Shown piece after piece: positions 62,537-64,000 of a stretch of 64,000 nucleotides of DNA. The number at the start of each line of letters is the position of its first letter. Position 1 is the first letter of the stretch. Source of the DNA: Murinocardiopsis flavida (lineage in GTDB: Bacteria; Actinomycetota; Actinomycetes; Streptosporangiales; Streptosporangiaceae); the NCBI RefSeq assembly GCF_003014485.1, contig NZ_PYGA01000014.1, positions 124,001 to 188,000 of the forward strand, given 5' to 3'. A program made the translations under genes and the position numbers. Below the pieces are notes generated by a model. That model was not told where the DNA came from. It ran no database searches and saw nothing but the letters and a program-made list of their open reading frames with translations.

Positions 62537-64000
62537 GCGTCACCCTGCGGCTGCTGGACCGCGCGGACTCGGAGATCGCCAAGCTCCCGCGCAACATGCG
62601 GGGCGCGGTCTGGGACTTCATGCACAAGTTCCGGATCGACCCGTCGGCTCCGGGACTCCGGTTCAAGGCGCTCAAGGACGGCGGTGGGAAGGGAACCGGC
62701 GAGCGGCTCTACTCCGGGCGCGTCACCGACGACTACCGGGCGCTGCTGCTGCACCTCGGGGACGAGGAGTACCTGCTCGTCTCGGTCAAGCACCGCCGCG
62801 ACGTCTACACCAACCTCGACCGGGTCTCCTACACCATCAACCGGGTCACCGGCGGGATCGAGTACATCGACCTGTCCACGGTGGAATCGCGGGTCAACGA
62901 CACCACGGCCCCGTCGGCCGAGCAGGGCCCCGCCGTCGCGCCCGCCCCCCGCTCCTACCCGCTGTTCGCGGCGTACGGCGACGCCCAACTCCTCGACCTG
63001 GGTGTCAGCCCCGTACTCCTCCCCCTGATCCGCCGGATCACGACCGAGGGCGAACTCGAAGGGCTGATCGAGTTCGCGCCCCAGCTCACCAGTGAAGTAC
63101 TGATAGAGCTCTTCAGCGGGAGGCCGGTCGAAGAGGTCCTGGAGTACGTCACCCGCCCGCAGGCCACGGCCGACGACGTGGACCCGGAGGACTACCGCGC
63201 CGCGCTGGACCGCCCCGCCACCATCGTCAGCAGCGAAGACGAGGCCGTGCAGGGGGCGCTGGGGGAGGGGTTCGCCCGGTGGCAGGTATTCCTGCATCCC
63301 GAGCAACGCAAGCTGGTCGAACGCGCCCGCAACGGCCCCGCGCGGGTCAGCGGCGGGCCGGGGACCGGCAAGACCATCGTCGCCCTGCACCGCGTCCGGC
63401 ACCTGGCGGCCCGCGCCCCGGCGGGCGGCAAGCCGATCCTGCTCACCACCTACACCAAGAACCTCGCCAAGGACCTGTCGGACCGGCTCCGCGAGCTCGG
63501 CGGCCAGGAACTGCTGGACCGCGTCGAGGTCGCGCACGTCGACGCGGTGGTCAGCACCGTGCTCAACGAGAACGGAGTCCGGGGCGCGCGGCCGATCGCC
63601 GACCGGCAGGTCGTCGAGCAGTGGCGCGCCATGCTCGCCGAACTCGGGGAGGAGCGATGGACACCGGAGTTCCTCGCCGAAGAGTGGACCGAGGTCATCC
63701 TCGGCCAGGCGGTGAACTCCCGCGCCGCCTACTTCCGGGTGCGGCGCCCCGGCCGCGGCCAGCTGCGACGGCCTGACCGCGACGCGATCTGGCAGCTGGT
63801 CGAGCGCTTCACCAAGCGGCTGGACGACCTGGGCCTCACCACCTTCCTCCAGCGGGCAGAACGGGCCGCCCGGCTGGAGATGGGGCGCGACATCGACATC
63901 CGCGCCAAGGCCGCCCAGCGCGACGAGCGCGGCGGCGCCCCCAACCTGCATTTCGAGGCGGGGTCGGGCGGCCTGCTGCGGCACCGCTACCGGCATGTGG
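62533..64000 (+). CDS. UvrD-like helicase with RelE-like N-terminal domain, 3' end cut by window edge
   Basis: 489 codons visible. The first ~95 residues (VTLRLLDRADSEIAKLPRN, LYSGRVTDDYRALLLHLGDE, EYLLVSVKHRRDVY) have the RelE/ParE toxin fold pattern. Then a helical linker and the SF1 motor: Walker A RVSGGPGTGKTIVALHRVRH near 270-285, ILLTTYTKNLAKDL, and the start of domain 1B. The rest lies outside. ATG overlaps the stop of the DUF1998 helicase (ATGA), so the two are translationally coupled and probably act together. RelE-UvrD fusions of this kind are common in actinomycetes; whether the RelE part is catalytic is unknown. Confidence 0.85.
   Translation, partial: MSVTLRLLDRADSEIAKLPRNMRGAVWDFMHKFRIDPSAPGLRFKALKDGGGKGTGERLYSGRVTDDYRALLLHLGDEEYLLVSVKHRRDVYTNLDRVSYTINRVTGGIEYIDLSTVESRVNDTTAPSAEQGPAVAPAPRSYPLFAAYGDAQLLDLGVSPVLLPLIRRITTEGELEGLIEFAPQLTSEVLIELFSGRPVEEVLEYVTRPQATADDVDPEDYRAALDRPATIVSSEDEAVQGALGEGFARWQVFLHPEQRKLVERARNGPARVSGGPGTGKTIVALHRVRHLAARAPAGGKPILLTTYTKNLAKDLSDRLRELGGQELLDRVEVAHVDAVVSTVLNENGVRGARPIADRQVVEQWRAMLAELGEERWTPEFLAEEWTEVILGQAVNSRAAYFRVRRPGRGQLRRPDRDAIWQLVERFTKRLDDLGLTTFLQRAERAARLEMGRDIDIRAKAAQRDERGGAPNLHFEAGSGGLLRHRYRHV

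Overview
The window is chromosomal DNA of a high-GC, probably sporulating filamentous actinomycete. This rests on the base composition, a GerW/YtfJ-type sporulation protein, an IdeR/DmdR-type iron box, and families almost confined to actinomycetes (XRE-DUF5753, DUF397, DUF6879, DUF6082, anti-sigma-like ATPases). The order Streptosporangiales (Nocardiopsis-like) is a guess. No rRNA, tRNA, CRISPR array or integrase was found.

Region 1 (1-12.3 kb) is metabolic: a periplasmic-binding-fold protein cut by the left edge, a MarR regulator, a CPWA-type glutathione-transferase-fold reductase, a siderophore-binding lipoprotein behind an iron box, a MazG-like pyrophosphohydrolase, and a GntR/FCD regulator facing a three-gene operon. 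That operon encodes a 1134-aa molybdopterin oxidoreductase fused to its own FAD/NAD and 2Fe-2S modules, an ornithine-cyclodeaminase-family enzyme and a short-chain fatty acid transporter. It looks like a self-contained catabolic unit for an unknown small acid.

Region 2 (12.3-23.4 kb) is mixed: a STAND NTPase, an HTH/membrane-protein pair, two DUF3592 proteins, a GT-B-like transferase whose start codon abuts a 13-copy heptamer minisatellite, a DUF2786 protein, a luciferase-family oxidoreductase and GerW.

Region 3 (23.4-64 kb) is a dense defence island. It holds an HsdR-N-type nuclease, a modification-reader-like HNH endonuclease, a helicase-PLD fusion resembling type II Mokosh, a divergent soluble Ser/Thr kinase, and then a SNF2 helicase and giant adenine methylase resembling class 1 DISARM DrmD and DrmMI. 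Next come a truncated AlbA/ATP-binding gene in a repeat cluster, a sigma-like/anti-sigma-like/XRE/DUF397 regulatory set, a RloA-RloB pair, a second STAND NTPase, a one-polypeptide restriction-modification enzyme, two small-protein/DUF6879 pairs, and finally a 2221-aa DEAH-DUF1998-nuclease protein overlapping a RelE-UvrD helicase that runs off the right edge.

The functions of class 1 DISARM (SNF2 helicase, methylase, DEAH helicase, DUF1998, PLD) are therefore all present, but in three separate blocks with unusual fusions and an adjacent kinase. Whether they act as one system or as neighbours cannot be decided from sequence. This arrangement and the molybdoenzyme fusion operon are the best candidates for something undescribed. 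Family names come from recognising motifs by eye; no database search was run.
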